Positions 54,147 to 63,385 of a stretch of DNA of 64,000 nucleotides are shown one piece after another. The notes below the pieces were generated by a model that saw only the letters and a list, made by a program, of their open reading frames with translations, had not been told where the DNA came from and did not search any database. Source of the DNA: Streptomyces europaeiscabiei (GTDB lineage: Bacteria; Actinomycetota; Actinomycetes; Streptomycetales; Streptomycetaceae); assembly GCF_036346855.1 (NCBI RefSeq), contig NZ_CP107841.1:10358001-10422000 (forward strand), given 5' to 3'. The first letter of the stretch is position 1. Each line of letters starts with the position of its first letter. Made by a program: the position numbers and the translations under genes.

Positions 54147-55859
54147 CTACTGACGGGCGAGCCACGCGCGGTACGCGGCCACGGCCGTCGGGAGCGTCGG
54201 GAAGATCCGGTTCTCGCCGACCGAGTCCGCGAGGCCGTACGCCTCCAGTTCCTCCCGTAGATCCTGCTTCACGCGGGCGAGGGCGAACACGATGTCCCGG
54301 TGGGTCAGTGCGCGCCGCAGGTCGTCGACCGCGTCGAGTGCGGTGATGTCCACCTCGACGTTGGCCTCGGTGTTGAGGACGAACCAGCGCACGGGGTCGC
54401 CCTGTTCGTCGACGGCGGCCAGGGCACGGCGCCGGAAGTTCTCCGCGTTGGCGAAGAAGAGCGGGGAGTCGTATCGGTAGACGAGGAGCCCGGGGATCGT
54501 CCGGGCCTCGGGGTAGTCGTCGACGTCGTGCATGCCGGCCACGCCCGGGACCAGTCCCTCCACGGCGTCGTGCGGGCGCGCCACCCGGGTCAGCAGCTCG
54601 GCCACCGACAGACCGACGGCCACGATCACCCCGTAGAGGATGTCCAGGGCGAGCACTCCGGCCAGGCAGCCGAGGGCCAGCAGCAGTTCCCGGCGGCGGA
54701 ACGACGCCAGCCGGCGGAAGCCCGCTAGGTCGATCATGCGGACGGCGGCGTAGACGACGAGCGCGCCGAGCACGGCGGACGGGGTGCGCGTCAGCAGAGG
54801 GCTGAGCAGGAGCAGCACGGCGAGCACCGCCGCGCCGGCGACCAGCGAGTAGGCCTGGCTGTGCGCGCCCGCGGAGGAGGCGAGCGCGGTGCGGCTGGCG
54901 CTGCTGCTCACGGGAAATCCGTGCAGGACCCCGGCGCCGAGGTTGGCCGTGCCCAGGGCGAGGAATTCCTGGTCCGGGTCGAGCCCGGGACCTGGGCCGT
55001 CGCGGTCGTCGAACGCCCGGGCGGTGAGGATGAAGTCGGTGTAGGCGACGAGGAGGACCCCGAGCGCGGGCAGCACGAGATGCGGCAGCTCGCTCAGGTC
55101 CGGGACGGCGAACCCCGGCAGTCCCGACGGGACGTCGCCGATCACCTTGAGTCCGTACCGGCCGTCGAGGTCGAAGACCGATACGGCGGCGGTGCCCAGC
55201 ACGACGGCCAGCAGCGGGCCGGGCACGGCACGGGCGTAGCGGGCCGTCACGAAGAGGAACACGAGTACGGCGGTGGAGAAGACGACGGTGGGCAGGTGCG
55301 CGTCCGCCAAGTGGCTTACGAAGAACCACAGTTGAGGAAAGAACTCTGCCCCGGTGGTCCGCACGCCGGTGAGCTTGGGGAGCTGGTCCGCCATCATGAT
55401 GAACGCCACGCCCGCGAGATAGCCGACCAGGACGGGACGGGACAGCAGGTCTGCCAGGAAGCCCAGCCGCACCACCCGGGCCACCAGGCACAGCAGTCCG
55501 ACCGTGACCGCGAGGGCCGCCGCCAGTGACGCGTAGCGCCCGGGATCCCCGGCGGCGAGCGGCGCGACCACCGTCGCCGTCATCAGGGCGGTCGTGGACT
55601 CGGGCCCGACCGACAGCAGTCGCGAGGAGCCGAACAGGGCGTAGAGCGCGAGAGCCGGGAGGATGGCCCACAGCCCGGCGACCGGCGGCAGTCCGGCCAC
55701 GCCCGCGTAGGCCATGACCTGTGGCACCAGATACGCGGCCACGGTCGCGCCGGCGAGCAGGTCACCGGCCAGCCACGCACGCCGGTAGCCGAGAAGGGCC
55801 GAGGCCCCGGGTGCCCACCGACGCCACCCCGATCCGTTCCCGCCCGCCTTGAGGGCCAT
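54147..55859 (-). CDS. SulP-family anion transporter with STAS domain
   Basis: 570 residues. The SulP membrane core begins LLGYRRAWLAGDLLAGATVA, YLVPQVMAYAGVAGLPPVAG, and includes FPVSSSASRTALASSAGAHS. The C-terminal STAS domain has VDITALDAVDDLRRALTHRD. Members import sulfate, bicarbonate or other anions; the substrate is not readable. Part of the stress island, on the same strand as the preceding genes but 204 bases upstream. ATG at 55859. Confidence 0.92.
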   Translation of the reverse strand: MALKAGGNGSGWRRWAPGASALLGYRRAWLAGDLLAGATVAAYLVPQVMAYAGVAGLPPVAGLWAILPALALYALFGSSRLLSVGPESTTALMTATVVAPLAAGDPGRYASLAAALAVTVGLLCLVARVVRLGFLADLLSRPVLVGYLAGVAFIMMADQLPKLTGVRTTGAEFFPQLWFFVSHLADAHLPTVVFSTAVLVFLFVTARYARAVPGPLLAVVLGTAAVSVFDLDGRYGLKVIGDVPSGLPGFAVPDLSELPHLVLPALGVLLVAYTDFILTARAFDDRDGPGPGLDPDQEFLALGTANLGAGVLHGFPVSSSASRTALASSAGAHSQAYSLVAGAAVLAVLLLLSPLLTRTPSAVLGALVVYAAVRMIDLAGFRRLASFRRRELLLALGCLAGVLALDILYGVIVAVGLSVAELLTRVARPHDAVEGLVPGVAGMHDVDDYPEARTIPGLLVYRYDSPLFFANAENFRRRALAAVDEQGDPVRWFVLNTEANVEVDITALDAVDDLRRALTHRDIVFALARVKQDLREELEAYGLADSVGENRIFPTLPTAVAAYRAWLARQ

Positions 55860-56086
55860 GTGTCACCTTTCGCCGGTCCAACGATCCGTGCGTCCACGGC
55901 ATCGCGCGAGACACGGGTACACAGCATGCCCGGACGGCGGGTCGTGCCGGGACCAACGGGTCTGGCGGGCAGGGCCGTTCGGCCCCCTGGCCGCAGGCCT
56001 TCGGCACCCGGCGCCACCCGGAGCGCGGGACGAGGGTGAGGGGGGTCGGGCAACGACCGGACCGCCCCTCGAAGGGAGTCACGACC

Positions 56087-56737
56087 ATGGCCGTGCACGA
56101 GCACCCGCACCGGAGCTACCTGCACCTGCCGTCGTTCCGCAGGAACCGGGCGGCCTTCGCACCCGGGTCCGCGGTGTCGGGACACACCGGGACGCACACC
56201 GCGCGGGTCCACGTCTTCGTGTCGCTGCGTCTGCTCACGGGGTTCGTCTTGCTGTGGGCCTTCCTCGACAGGACCTTCGGCCTCGGCCACGCCACGCAGT
56301 CGGGCAGGGGCTGGATCGAGGGCGGATCGCCCACGAAGGGCTTCCTCGGCGCCGGCGCCGTCGCCGTCGGGCCGATGGAGTCCACCTTCGGCTCCTGGGC
56401 CGGCGACACCTGGGCCGACCGGCTGTTCATGCTCGGTCTGCTCGGTCTGCTCGGTCTGCTCGGGATCGGCGTGGCCCTGGTCGCGGGCGTCGCGCTGAGG
56501 CTCGCCGCCGTAGCCGGCACCGTGATGACGGGGCTGATGCGGGTCGCCGCGTGGCCGCCCGCCCGGCACCTCTCGGACGGAGCGCCGAGCATGTCCACGA
56601 ACCCGTTCGTCGACCACCACCTGATCCACGCCGTCACCCTGATCGCCCTGGCCGCTGCCTCGGTGCGCAACACCCTGGGCCTCGGCAAGGTCTGGGCCAG
56701 GCTCCCGCTCGTCCGCGACAGCCGCTGGCTGCGCTGA
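56087..56737 (+). CDS. DoxX-like membrane protein
   Basis: 216 residues with an acid/basic start and about four helices: SLRLLTGFVLLWAFLDRTFG, DRLFMLGLLGLLGLLGIGVA, LAAVAGTVMTGLMRVAAWPP, HLIHAVTLIALAAASVRNTL. Resembles the DoxX/quinone-linked group often found in dormancy-type gene sets. GAAGGGAG precedes the ATG at 56087. Divergent from the SulP gene across a 227-base shared promoter region. Confidence 0.8.
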   Translation: MAVHEHPHRSYLHLPSFRRNRAAFAPGSAVSGHTGTHTARVHVFVSLRLLTGFVLLWAFLDRTFGLGHATQSGRGWIEGGSPTKGFLGAGAVAVGPMESTFGSWAGDTWADRLFMLGLLGLLGLLGIGVALVAGVALRLAAVAGTVMTGLMRVAAWPPARHLSDGAPSMSTNPFVDHHLIHAVTLIALAAASVRNTLGLGKVWARLPLVRDSRWLR

Positions 56738-57149
56738 CCACGGGAGGCGCGGCGGGCACCTCCCGCGGGGTCCGCCGCACCCAGCCGCGTGCTCGCGGGG
56801 TCCGCCACGCCGAGCCGCGCGCCCACGGGGCTCGCCGCGCCGAACCGCGCGGAGGGTCACTCGGCCGGATGCGGGACCAGTGGCCCCTGCCGAACAGCCC
56901 CCTGAGCACGACGCTGGAATCGAACTCCTCTCCCCCTGGAGGTGAGCAGCGTGCGGGGAGCGGCCAGAGTGCGGGTGGCCGCGAGACGATCGCCTCGCTC
57001 GTCTCGCGGACCTACTGGAAGAGGCGGTGTTCGGAACCTGCGCTGTTCGTCGCGACGACTGAACCGGTCGGCCGGCTCTCCGCCTGCCTGTGTGTGGGGC
57101 GGCCGTCGGTGGTTGCGTGAGCGTTGCAGTGCGGCGCGCCGGGCGAGGC
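56738..57149. other. No recognisable gene
   Basis: Contains a degenerate 30-33-bp repeat (units of the type GGGGTCCGCCGCACC..GCCGCG, near 56760-56850). No gene. It separates convergent transcripts. Confidence 0.4.
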
Positions 57150-57530
57150 TCAGAACATGGTGTTGTCGTTCCTGGAGGTGGGTGGGATCACCTGGAGGAC
57201 GTCCCAGTGTTCGACGATCTTGCCGTCTGCGTCGAAACGGAAGATGTCGATGCCGGCGTACTCCTCGTCGGGCCAGGTCTGGTGGCAGTGCAGGATCACG
57301 TGGTCGCCTTCGGCGAAGGCGCGCTTGACCTCCACGCGCTTGCCCGGGTACTCGGCGGCCATGCGCTCGAAGTAGTCGATGAACGCCTTTTTGCCGTCGC
57401 CGACATGCGGATTGTGTTGGATGTAGGTGTCGCCGGCGTGCTGGGCGATGGCCTCTGCGGGGCGGCACTGGTTGAACATCAGGTCGTAGAACGCCTGAGC
57501 CGTTGCCTTGTTCTTCTCCGGGTCGCTCAT
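57150..57530 (-). CDS. SnoaL/NTF2-like protein (last gene of the SirTM cluster)
   Basis: 126 residues: [80 protein letters not shown]. The NTF2-fold with a YIQHNP pocket motif is common in predicted enzymes acting on small polar molecules. Its ATG overlaps the sirtuin stop (ATGA), so it is co-translated with the sirtuin. Catalytic role unknown. Confidence 0.85.
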   Translation of the reverse strand: MSDPEKNKATAQAFYDLMFNQCRPAEAIAQHAGDTYIQHNPHVGDGKKAFIDYFERMAAEYPGKRVEVKRAFAEGDHVILHCHQTWPDEEYAGIDIFRFDADGKIVEHWDVLQVIPPTSRNDNTMF

Positions 57531-58411
57531 GGTGCCACCGTAGGGTCGGGTGCCGGGTGCGGCACGGTGAGGGCGTCGATCAGGTCGTCGGCCCCGACCG
57601 GGACGGACAGGGTCCGGCCGACGAGGTCGGCGGGGGTTTCGGGGTGGGTGGGGTTGACGCGTACGAGGCGTGCGTTGGGGATCTGGCGGGTGAGCTGTTC
57701 GCCCGGCCACCGGATGACGCCAGGGGTGTTGAAACCGGCGCCGAATTCGAGGATGAGCAGGCGGGCGCCGGCGGGGGCGGTCGTCAGCCAGTCCTGGAGT
57801 CGGCGGCCCGCGGAGAGATAGCGGCCGTCGACGAACTCGGGACCGATGCGGACGTTGATCTCGACCTCGCCGCCGCAGTTCGGGCAGCTGGGCAGGGGGC
57901 CGGTGACGGCGCCGGTGGCCGGGTCGTACGCGGCGAGGAGCTGTGCGACGAGGGGGCGGCTGTCGAAGGTGGCCGGGGTGCAGGGGGTGGTGCACTGGTA
58001 GCGGCCGTAGTCGCCCTGCGGGGTGAAGACTCGGTCGGGGGCGAAGCCGCCCCGGGCGAAGAGGGCGTCCACGTTGGACGTCATCACCCAGTGGTCCTTG
58101 TCGCCGACCAGTGAACTCAGCCGCTGGTAGAGGGGGTTGGGGTCCGGGGAGAAGCGGATGTCGTCGATGTGTACGGCCCAGTAGCCCCACCACAGCTCGG
58201 GCGGCAGCGGTACGCCGACGAGGTAGCGGGAGCGCAGGCCGAGGCGGTGCAGGGCGGGGAAGAGTTCCCGGAAGCGGTCCTCGTCGCCGTAGTCGTATCC
58301 GGCGGCGGCGCTGAGTCCGGCCCCGGCGGTGATCAGGACCCGGTCGGCCTCGCCGAGCCAGGTGCGCAGTGTTCCGGCGGCGGCTTCCAGGTCGAAGGCG
58401 GACTCGTTCAT
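57527..58411 (-). CDS. Class M sirtuin (SirTM), predicted protein ADP-ribosyltransferase
   Basis: 294 residues. NAD-binding GAGLS at residues 30-34 and GYDYGD after it, TSNVD at 111-115, and PQGDYG at 131-136 where classical sirtuins have a catalytic histidine (HG); the Gln replacement is typical of SirTM. A zinc site is formed by Cys140, Cys144, Cys176 and Cys179 (YQCTTPC...CPNCGG). SirTM enzymes are known to ADP-ribosylate lipoylated GcvH-L and to be opposed by the neighbouring macrodomain. Start overlaps the macrodomain stop. No GcvH-L or LplA2 gene is present in this cluster. Alternative: a distinct SirTM subgroup with another target. Confidence 0.85.
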   Translation of the reverse strand: MNESAFDLEAAAGTLRTWLGEADRVLITAGAGLSAAAGYDYGDEDRFRELFPALHRLGLRSRYLVGVPLPPELWWGYWAVHIDDIRFSPDPNPLYQRLSSLVGDKDHWVMTSNVDALFARGGFAPDRVFTPQGDYGRYQCTTPCTPATFDSRPLVAQLLAAYDPATGAVTGPLPSCPNCGGEVEINVRIGPEFVDGRYLSAGRRLQDWLTTAPAGARLLILEFGAGFNTPGVIRWPGEQLTRQIPNARLVRVNPTHPETPADLVGRTLSVPVGADDLIDALTVPHPAPDPTVAP

Positions 58412-59282
58412 CGGGGCTGGGTTCCTTCGGTCAGTGCCTGGAGGTAGGCGGCGCGGTCGTCGTCCGCGTACACGTTGAAGATCACGCGGTCGAGCCGTCC
58501 GGGATGCAGGTCGAGCCACTCGGCCACGGAGTCCAGGGCGATGCGGGCGGCGGGCGCCTTGGGGTAGCCGAAGACGCCGGTGCTGATGCCGCAGAACGTG
58601 AGGCTGCGGATGCCGCCCGCTTCGGCGGCGAGGTCGAGGCAGGCACGGTAGGAGGCGGCCAGCGCCTGCTGGTGCTCCGAGAGCACGGGGCCGTCGACGA
58701 TCGGGCCGACGGTGTGCAGGACGTAGCGGGCCGGCAGGTGGTAGCCGCGGGTGATCTTGGCTGTGCCGGTCGGCTCCGGGTGTCCCTGCAGGGACATGAT
58801 CGTGTGGCAGTCGGTGCGCAGGCGGGGGCCGGCCGCGGCGTGCAGGGCGTTGTCGATGCACGGGTGCATCGGTGCGAAGCAGCCGAGCAGGGCGCTGTTG
58901 GCGGCGTTGACGACGGCGTCCGCGCCGAGGGTGGTGATGTCGCCCTGCCACAGCACCGTACGGTCGGCGGCCCGGTAGGCGGCGTGGGGAAGCGTGTCGC
59001 GGACGGTGGGCAGCGAGGCTGCGTCGGTGGTGTCGCGTGCCAGGCGTTCGCCGGCCAGGAGCGCGTCCAGGACGCGGGCGGCCCGGGTGGGCAGTGGGTC
59101 CGGTTGCCGGACCGTCAGCACGGCGCGCAGGAGCCGGCGGGCAGCGGCATCGTCGATCCGGTCCGCTGCTCCGGGTCGTGGCCGGCGTCGGGCCCGAACG
59201 GCTCGTCCAAGGCGATGGCGGCGCGGTAGGCAGGCAGTGGCAGCGCGGCCGGGGCCGGGGGCAGGGTCGGGGTAGGGCACAC
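58408..59282 (-). CDS. Zinc-type macrodomain, SirTM-linked ADP-ribose hydrolase; N-terminal frame broken
   Basis: The catalytic macrodomain is intact: [80 protein letters not shown]. The GCF...HpCIDNA...C pattern is that of zinc-binding macrodomains paired with SirTM. The N-terminus is split: a strong GTG start at 59282 behind GGAGG reads [39 protein letters not shown], then near 59170 the sense passes to the main frame ([20 protein letters not shown]). Either a one-base frameshift mutation or a sequencing error. It is coupled to SirTM by ATGA. Confidence 0.78.
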
Positions 59283-59397
59283 GGTGGTCCTCCGGGCAGT
59301 GGGCACGTGACAGGTCGAAGGGGATGGGTTCGCCGAACGGCACGCCGCCGCGCCCCCACTCCCGGGTCGGTGAAGGCACGGCGGCGGGTGAGGGCTC

Positions 59398-59721
59398 TCA
59401 GACGGGTTCGAGGGTTCCGGTGTGCAGTTCGGCGACGCGGCCGTCGCCCGTCTCGTAGGTCCAGAAGGCGTGGACCGTCAGGGCGTCGAGGTTCAGGAGG
59501 TGGGTGACCGTCATGCCGGACTTCTCGACCCAGCCGACCATGAACAGGCCGGGGGCCACTTCGGCGGGGTGGAGGGTGACGGTCTCCTCGGAGCCCTTGG
59601 TCGGGCCCTCGACGGTCTCGTAGTGGAGCGTGGTGCCGTCGGCCGCGTAGGTGTTGCGGAAGACGTCCCCGTTGTCGACGCGGAAGACGAAGGTCTTCCC
59701 TGCGTAGGTGAGCTCACTCAT
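59398..59721 (-). CDS. MoaF-like small protein
   Basis: 107 residues forming a MoaF/lipocalin-like beta barrel: YAGKTFVFRVDNGDVFRNTY, ADGTTLHYETVEGPTKGSEE, GLFMVGWVEKSGMTVTHLLN, VHAFWTYETGDGRVAELHTG. The MoaF family appears in arylamine or molybdenum-linked operons, but function is uncertain. Located between the double SnoaL gene (30-base gap) and the macrodomain gene (115-base gap), all on the same strand. Confidence 0.75.
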   Translation of the reverse strand: MSELTYAGKTFVFRVDNGDVFRNTYAADGTTLHYETVEGPTKGSEETVTLHPAEVAPGLFMVGWVEKSGMTVTHLLNLDALTVHAFWTYETGDGRVAELHTGTLEPV

Positions 59722-59753
59722 CGCGTTCTTCTCCGTGCTGGCGGTGTGCGGCT

Positions 59754-60515
59754 CTAGAACAGGCCGTTGCCGTGGGGCAGCTCGGCCGGGATCGGGGCGA
59801 TGACGTCCCAGTGCTCGACGATCTTGCCGCCCTGGACGCGGAAGAGGTCGTAGTACGCGACGGCTACGCCGAACTCGCCCTCGGACTGGAGCAGTACGAA
59901 GTCGCCCTCGGCGATGACCCTGTGGATCGTCTTGTAGACGAGGTTCTTGCCCTGCTCGGCCCACTTTCCGGCGGCGGCGCCGAAGCCGTCGAGGCCGTCG
60001 GCGGCCTCCGGGTTGTGCTGGTGGTACGTCTCGGTGGAGATGTAGTCGGTGAGCACCGAGTAGTCGGCGCCGACCAGGACCTTCTGCGAGAACTCGGCGA
60101 CCAGGGCCCGGTTGGCCTCGGTCTCCCCGGGCGCGGCGACCTCGGTGGGGCCGTCGGTCTGCGAGCGCCCGGAGGCGGTGTCGGCGACCAGCGGGGTCAG
60201 GGCGTCCCAGTGCTCGGCGAGCTTGCCGTCGGCGTCGACGCGGAACACGTCGAAGGCGATCAGCGGGTCGGGGCCGAAGCCGTGGTACGTGCCGTGCAGG
60301 GCGACCAGGTCGCCGTCGGCGATCACCCGGGCGCCCTCGTAGCGGAAGCCTTCCGGCAGGCCGGCGACCAGCTGGCGCAGGGCCTCGGGGCCGTCGGCGG
60401 CCAGGGTGCTGTGCTGGGTGTAGTCAGCGGCGACCCAGCGGTCCACCGCGCTCGGGTCCTTGTCGCCGAACAGTTCGCCGGCGGCGCTCAGGACGGTGTT
60501 CTTGGCGTTGCTCAT
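59754..60515 (-). CDS. Tandem SnoaL/NTF2-like protein
   Basis: 253 residues holding two NTF2-fold copies. Copy one (1-115): AAGELFGDKDPSAVDRWVAA, YTQHSTLAADGPEALRQLVA, FDVFRVDADGKLAEHWDALT. Copy two (130-253): [60 protein letters not shown]. Both keep the x-QH-N/S pocket and the HWD end. The ATG overlaps the DsbA-like stop by ATGA. Function unknown; repeated fold suggests a substrate pocket pair or internal dimer. Confidence 0.82.
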   Translation of the reverse strand: MSNAKNTVLSAAGELFGDKDPSAVDRWVAADYTQHSTLAADGPEALRQLVAGLPEGFRYEGARVIADGDLVALHGTYHGFGPDPLIAFDVFRVDADGKLAEHWDALTPLVADTASGRSQTDGPTEVAAPGETEANRALVAEFSQKVLVGADYSVLTDYISTETYHQHNPEAADGLDGFGAAAGKWAEQGKNLVYKTIHRVIAEGDFVLLQSEGEFGVAVAYYDLFRVQGGKIVEHWDVIAPIPAELPHGNGLF

Positions 60516-61201
60516 GACGGTTCTCCCTGTGAGGGCAGGTCGTGGATGGGGACTTGGGGGACGGTCGTGGTCAGCCGCTGGTCGAGTGCGGAGGTCAGGG
60601 AAGCGGCTGTGGAGCCCGCGCCACCCATCTGGTCGGCGCCGTGCGCGGTGTCCAGCAGCAGAGTCGGATAGGAGCGGACGCGCAGGCGGCGCAGCGCACG
60701 GAAGTCGGCGCGGGCCTTCACCCGGCCGGCCGGGGCGCTGTACGCCGCAGTCACGGCGTCCGCGTCCAGGCCGAGTTCGCCGGCTATGTCCCGGTAGACC
60801 TCGGCGTCGGACAGGCTGCGGCCGTCGACGAACCACGCCCGCTGCATGGCCTCGGCCGCGTCCAGTTCGCTGATTCCGGGCTGGTCGCGCAGCGCTGCCA
60901 GCCCCGCCGCCGAGGCGGCGGAGTCGAGCACGGTCGTCCCCCGCGACAAAGCACGGTCGTGGCCCGTGCCGAAGGCGACCCCGGTCAGCCGCGCGATGTT
61001 GCCGCGTTCGGCCGACAGGTGCGGATAGGCGGACACCGGCAGCGCCCGGGCACCGGTGTAGAGGCCGGCCGAGACGACGCCGATCCGGATGCGGTGAGCG
61101 TTGTCCTCGGCGAAGGCCCGCAGGGTGGGGCCGAAGCCGTAGCACCAGGCGCAGTACGCGTCGAAGGCGTATGTCAGGGAGGCCCGTTCCGCCGAAGACA
61201 T
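60512..61201 (-). CDS. DsbA-family thiol oxidoreductase-like protein
   Basis: 229 residues with the active-site motif Cys17-Ala-Trp-Cys20 (FDAYCAWCYGFGPTLRAFAE) and the cis-proline region RVRSYPTLLLDTAHG. No signal peptide, so it acts in the cytosol, like FrnE/2-hydroxychromene-isomerase-type members. AGGAGG lies about six bases before the ATG (61201; GTG at 61204 also possible). It is the first gene of the SnoaL-MoaF-macro-SirTM series, so a redox role near the ADP-ribosylation pair is plausible but unproven. Confidence 0.85.
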   Translation of the reverse strand: MSSAERASLTYAFDAYCAWCYGFGPTLRAFAEDNAHRIRIGVVSAGLYTGARALPVSAYPHLSAERGNIARLTGVAFGTGHDRALSRGTTVLDSAASAAGLAALRDQPGISELDAAEAMQRAWFVDGRSLSDAEVYRDIAGELGLDADAVTAAYSAPAGRVKARADFRALRRLRVRSYPTLLLDTAHGADQMGGAGSTAASLTSALDQRLTTTVPQVPIHDLPSQGEPS

Positions 61202-61321
61202 CACATGCCTCCTCTCTTACTGCTCGCTTACTGCTTTCCGACATCGATTGATGCCGGACGGGCTGGCATCTCCAAATTAAGGTGGTTGAACAGGTTGAAT
61301 CAGATACGCTGGCGACCAGTG
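61202..61321. promoter_or_regulatory. Divergent promoter region with repeated GGTTGAA
   Basis: Between the DsbA-like gene (minus) and the AraC gene (plus). Two GGTTGAA copies at 61284-61290 and 61293-61299 are spaced nine bases apart, a layout that could suit an AraC-type activator. No consensus -10/-35 is obvious. Confidence 0.4.
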
Positions 61322-62218
61322 ATGGTCAAAAACCGACATGATCTCGACCGGGGCATCCGGGAGGTCTCCTTCGCGGCACCCGTCGGCACCCCCGTCGGCG
61401 TCGAAGTGCTGTCCCTGGCCGACCTGCGCCACCGCGTACCCGGCGAGCGGCTCTCGGCCCCCCAGCGCCCGGACTTCCACCACCTGGTCACCCTCACCGG
61501 CGGAACCCTGTGGCACACGGTCGACTTCACCGCCTACGCCCTCGAACCCGGCTCATGGCTGTGGGTTCGCCCCGGGCAGGTTCAGCAGTGGGGCGACCTC
61601 ACCCAAGCCGAGGGCACCCTGATCCTGTTCCGCCAGGATGTCCTCGACCCGGCCACCACTGCCGGCGCCCGCACAGAGGACCCGCACGCGCCGATCGTGC
61701 GCAGGCCCCTGCCCGAGGACGCCCAGGTCCTGCGACTGGCCGCCGACCATCTCGCCGCCGAGTTCCACGCCCTGGGACGCCTGCCCCTGGAGATCCACAC
61801 CACGGCGCTGCGCCACCTTCTTGCCGTCCTCGTCCTGCGACTGGCCCACCTCACCGGGCCTGTCGGCAGCCCCGCCCCCGACCCCGACGCCACCTACCTG
61901 CGCTTCCGTGACGCGGTGGAAAAGGACTTCGCCCGCACCCGCCGGGTCGAGGACTACGCCGAAGTGCTCGGCTACTCGGCCCGCACCCTCGCGCGCGCCA
62001 CCCTCGCCTCGGCCGGCCTCGGCGCCAAGGAGTTCATCGACCGCCGTGTCGTCCTCGAAGCCAAGCGCCTTCTGGCCCACAGCGATCAGAGTGCCGCCCG
62101 AATCGCCGACCGTCTCGGCTTCTCCAGCGCCACCCATTTCAGCAAGTACTTCCATCAGCGCACCGGCCAGACCCCGATCACCTTCCGCGACACGGTCCGC
62201 GGGCACACCCCGAGGTGA
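61322..62218 (+). CDS. AraC-family transcriptional regulator
   Basis: 298 residues. An N-terminal cupin-like ligand domain (VEVLSLADLRHRVPGERLSA, LVTLTGGTLWHTVDFTAYAL, GSWLWVRPGQVQQWGDLTQA) and a C-terminal double HTH: RRVEDYAEVLGYSARTLARA, LGAKEFIDRRVVLEAKRLLA, DQSAARIADRLGFSSATHFS, KYFHQRTGQTPITFRDTVRG. The second HTH matches the AraC signature well. Divergent from the DsbA-to-SirTM genes, so it likely controls them. ATG at 61322 (GTG at 61319 also possible). Confidence 0.9.
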   Translation: MVKNRHDLDRGIREVSFAAPVGTPVGVEVLSLADLRHRVPGERLSAPQRPDFHHLVTLTGGTLWHTVDFTAYALEPGSWLWVRPGQVQQWGDLTQAEGTLILFRQDVLDPATTAGARTEDPHAPIVRRPLPEDAQVLRLAADHLAAEFHALGRLPLEIHTTALRHLLAVLVLRLAHLTGPVGSPAPDPDATYLRFRDAVEKDFARTRRVEDYAEVLGYSARTLARATLASAGLGAKEFIDRRVVLEAKRLLAHSDQSAARIADRLGFSSATHFSKYFHQRTGQTPITFRDTVRGHTPR

Positions 62219-62782
62219 GACATCCGTTCCGCCGTACTCGCCGTTCTCGACACCGATGCGCTGCCGACCCACGCCTGCCGGCTGCAGGGGACGGACACCG
62301 GAGCTGCAGGCCGGCGGCTGTCGATGCCCTGCCCAACGGCCCACGCCGGCCGACGCTGCGGCCAAGGTTCTGCGAACCACGCAGTGGGGGAAACGGCTCT
62401 GTGCCGGTCGCAGGCGTGGGCGACGTGACCGGGGCGAGGCAGCCGTTGTGACGGTCGGCCGAGCGCGCAGGCGAGGGGGCCGGTGGCGCACGGCCGACCG
62501 GACCTGGGCGCTGTCGCGGATCAAGTCACGGTTCACCGACCCCGACCACCTGATGCAACCCCTTCGGCAGGGCCTCCGCCAGATCCAGTACCGCAGCAAC
62601 GGCAGGGACGGCTGTCACGCCGGAACCGGCCTCACCATGACGCCGTGGCCGGGCGGAGTCAGTAACCACAGCCGCGCGCACGTGAGTCAAGCGTCCTGGA
62701 TGACGGACCCACATCTCTTGGGCCGGGCACCTGCCCACCGCTATCCTGGCGGGCGAACCCGCAGGTGAAGAGAGGAGAGCGA
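62219..62782. other. No recognisable gene
   Basis: A plus frame near 62500-62600 (WALSRIKSRFTDPDHLMQPL, RQGLRQIQYR) looks protein-like but is not framed by a start. Possibly a relic. Confidence 0.35.
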
Positions 62783-63385
62783 GTGCCCCGCATGGCGGCG
62801 AGCGACCGGAGGGCCGAGCTCCTCGAAGCGGCGATCCGGGTCATGACACGGGACGGCGTGGCCAAGGCCACCACCCGCGCGATCGTGAATGAGGCCGGCA
62901 TGCCCCTCGGGGTGTTCCACTACTGCTTCGACTCCAGGGAGCAGTTGCTCGAAGTCGTCACGCAGACGCTCACCGAGCGGTACGTCACGGAGGCCCGCGG
63001 CCTGTTCACGCCGCACCGGGAGATCCGCGACAGCATCCTCGACAGCCTGCACGCGTTCTGGAAAGGGTTCGAGGCGAACCCGCGGGAACACCAGATCAGT
63101 TACGAGCTCACGCAGTACGCGCTGCGCAATCCCGGCTTCGAGAACGTGGCCAGACGGCAGTACGAGATCTTCCTGAGCGCGTTCGCCTCCCTCCTCGAAC
63201 TGGCCGCCGACAATGCCGGGATCGAGTGGACGGTGCCTGTACCGGTGCTCGCGCGGTACCTGCAGTCGACCATCGACGGCCTCAACATCACCTGGCTCGT
63301 CGACCGCAACAGCGATGACAGCCGGGCGGCCCTCGAACTGCTTGCCGATCACCTCCTCCAGCACACCCGGCCCCGGGAGGCCTGA
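62783..63385 (+). CDS. TetR-family transcriptional regulator
   Basis: 200 residues from a GTG behind GAGGAG. HTH region: RRAELLEAAIRVMTRDGVAK, ATTRAIVNEAGMPLGVFHYC, FDSREQLLEVVTQTLTERYV. The ligand domain is helical (ILDSLHAFWKGFEANPREHQ, LQSTIDGLNITWLVDRNSDD). Alternative starts at 62765 and 62792. It is convergent with the SDR gene on the minus strand, a frequent TetR/SDR neighbour arrangement, though the pair is not divergent here. Confidence 0.9.
   Translation: MPRMAASDRRAELLEAAIRVMTRDGVAKATTRAIVNEAGMPLGVFHYCFDSREQLLEVVTQTLTERYVTEARGLFTPHREIRDSILDSLHAFWKGFEANPREHQISYELTQYALRNPGFENVARRQYEIFLSAFASLLELAADNAGIEWTVPVPVLARYLQSTIDGLNITWLVDRNSDDSRAALELLADHLLQHTRPREA

Noticed and set aside
53977..55671. 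Second long minus-strand frame inside the SulP gene
   Set aside because: It runs in another frame over the SulP gene and is nearly all Arg/Pro/Gly, so it is a high-GC shadow.
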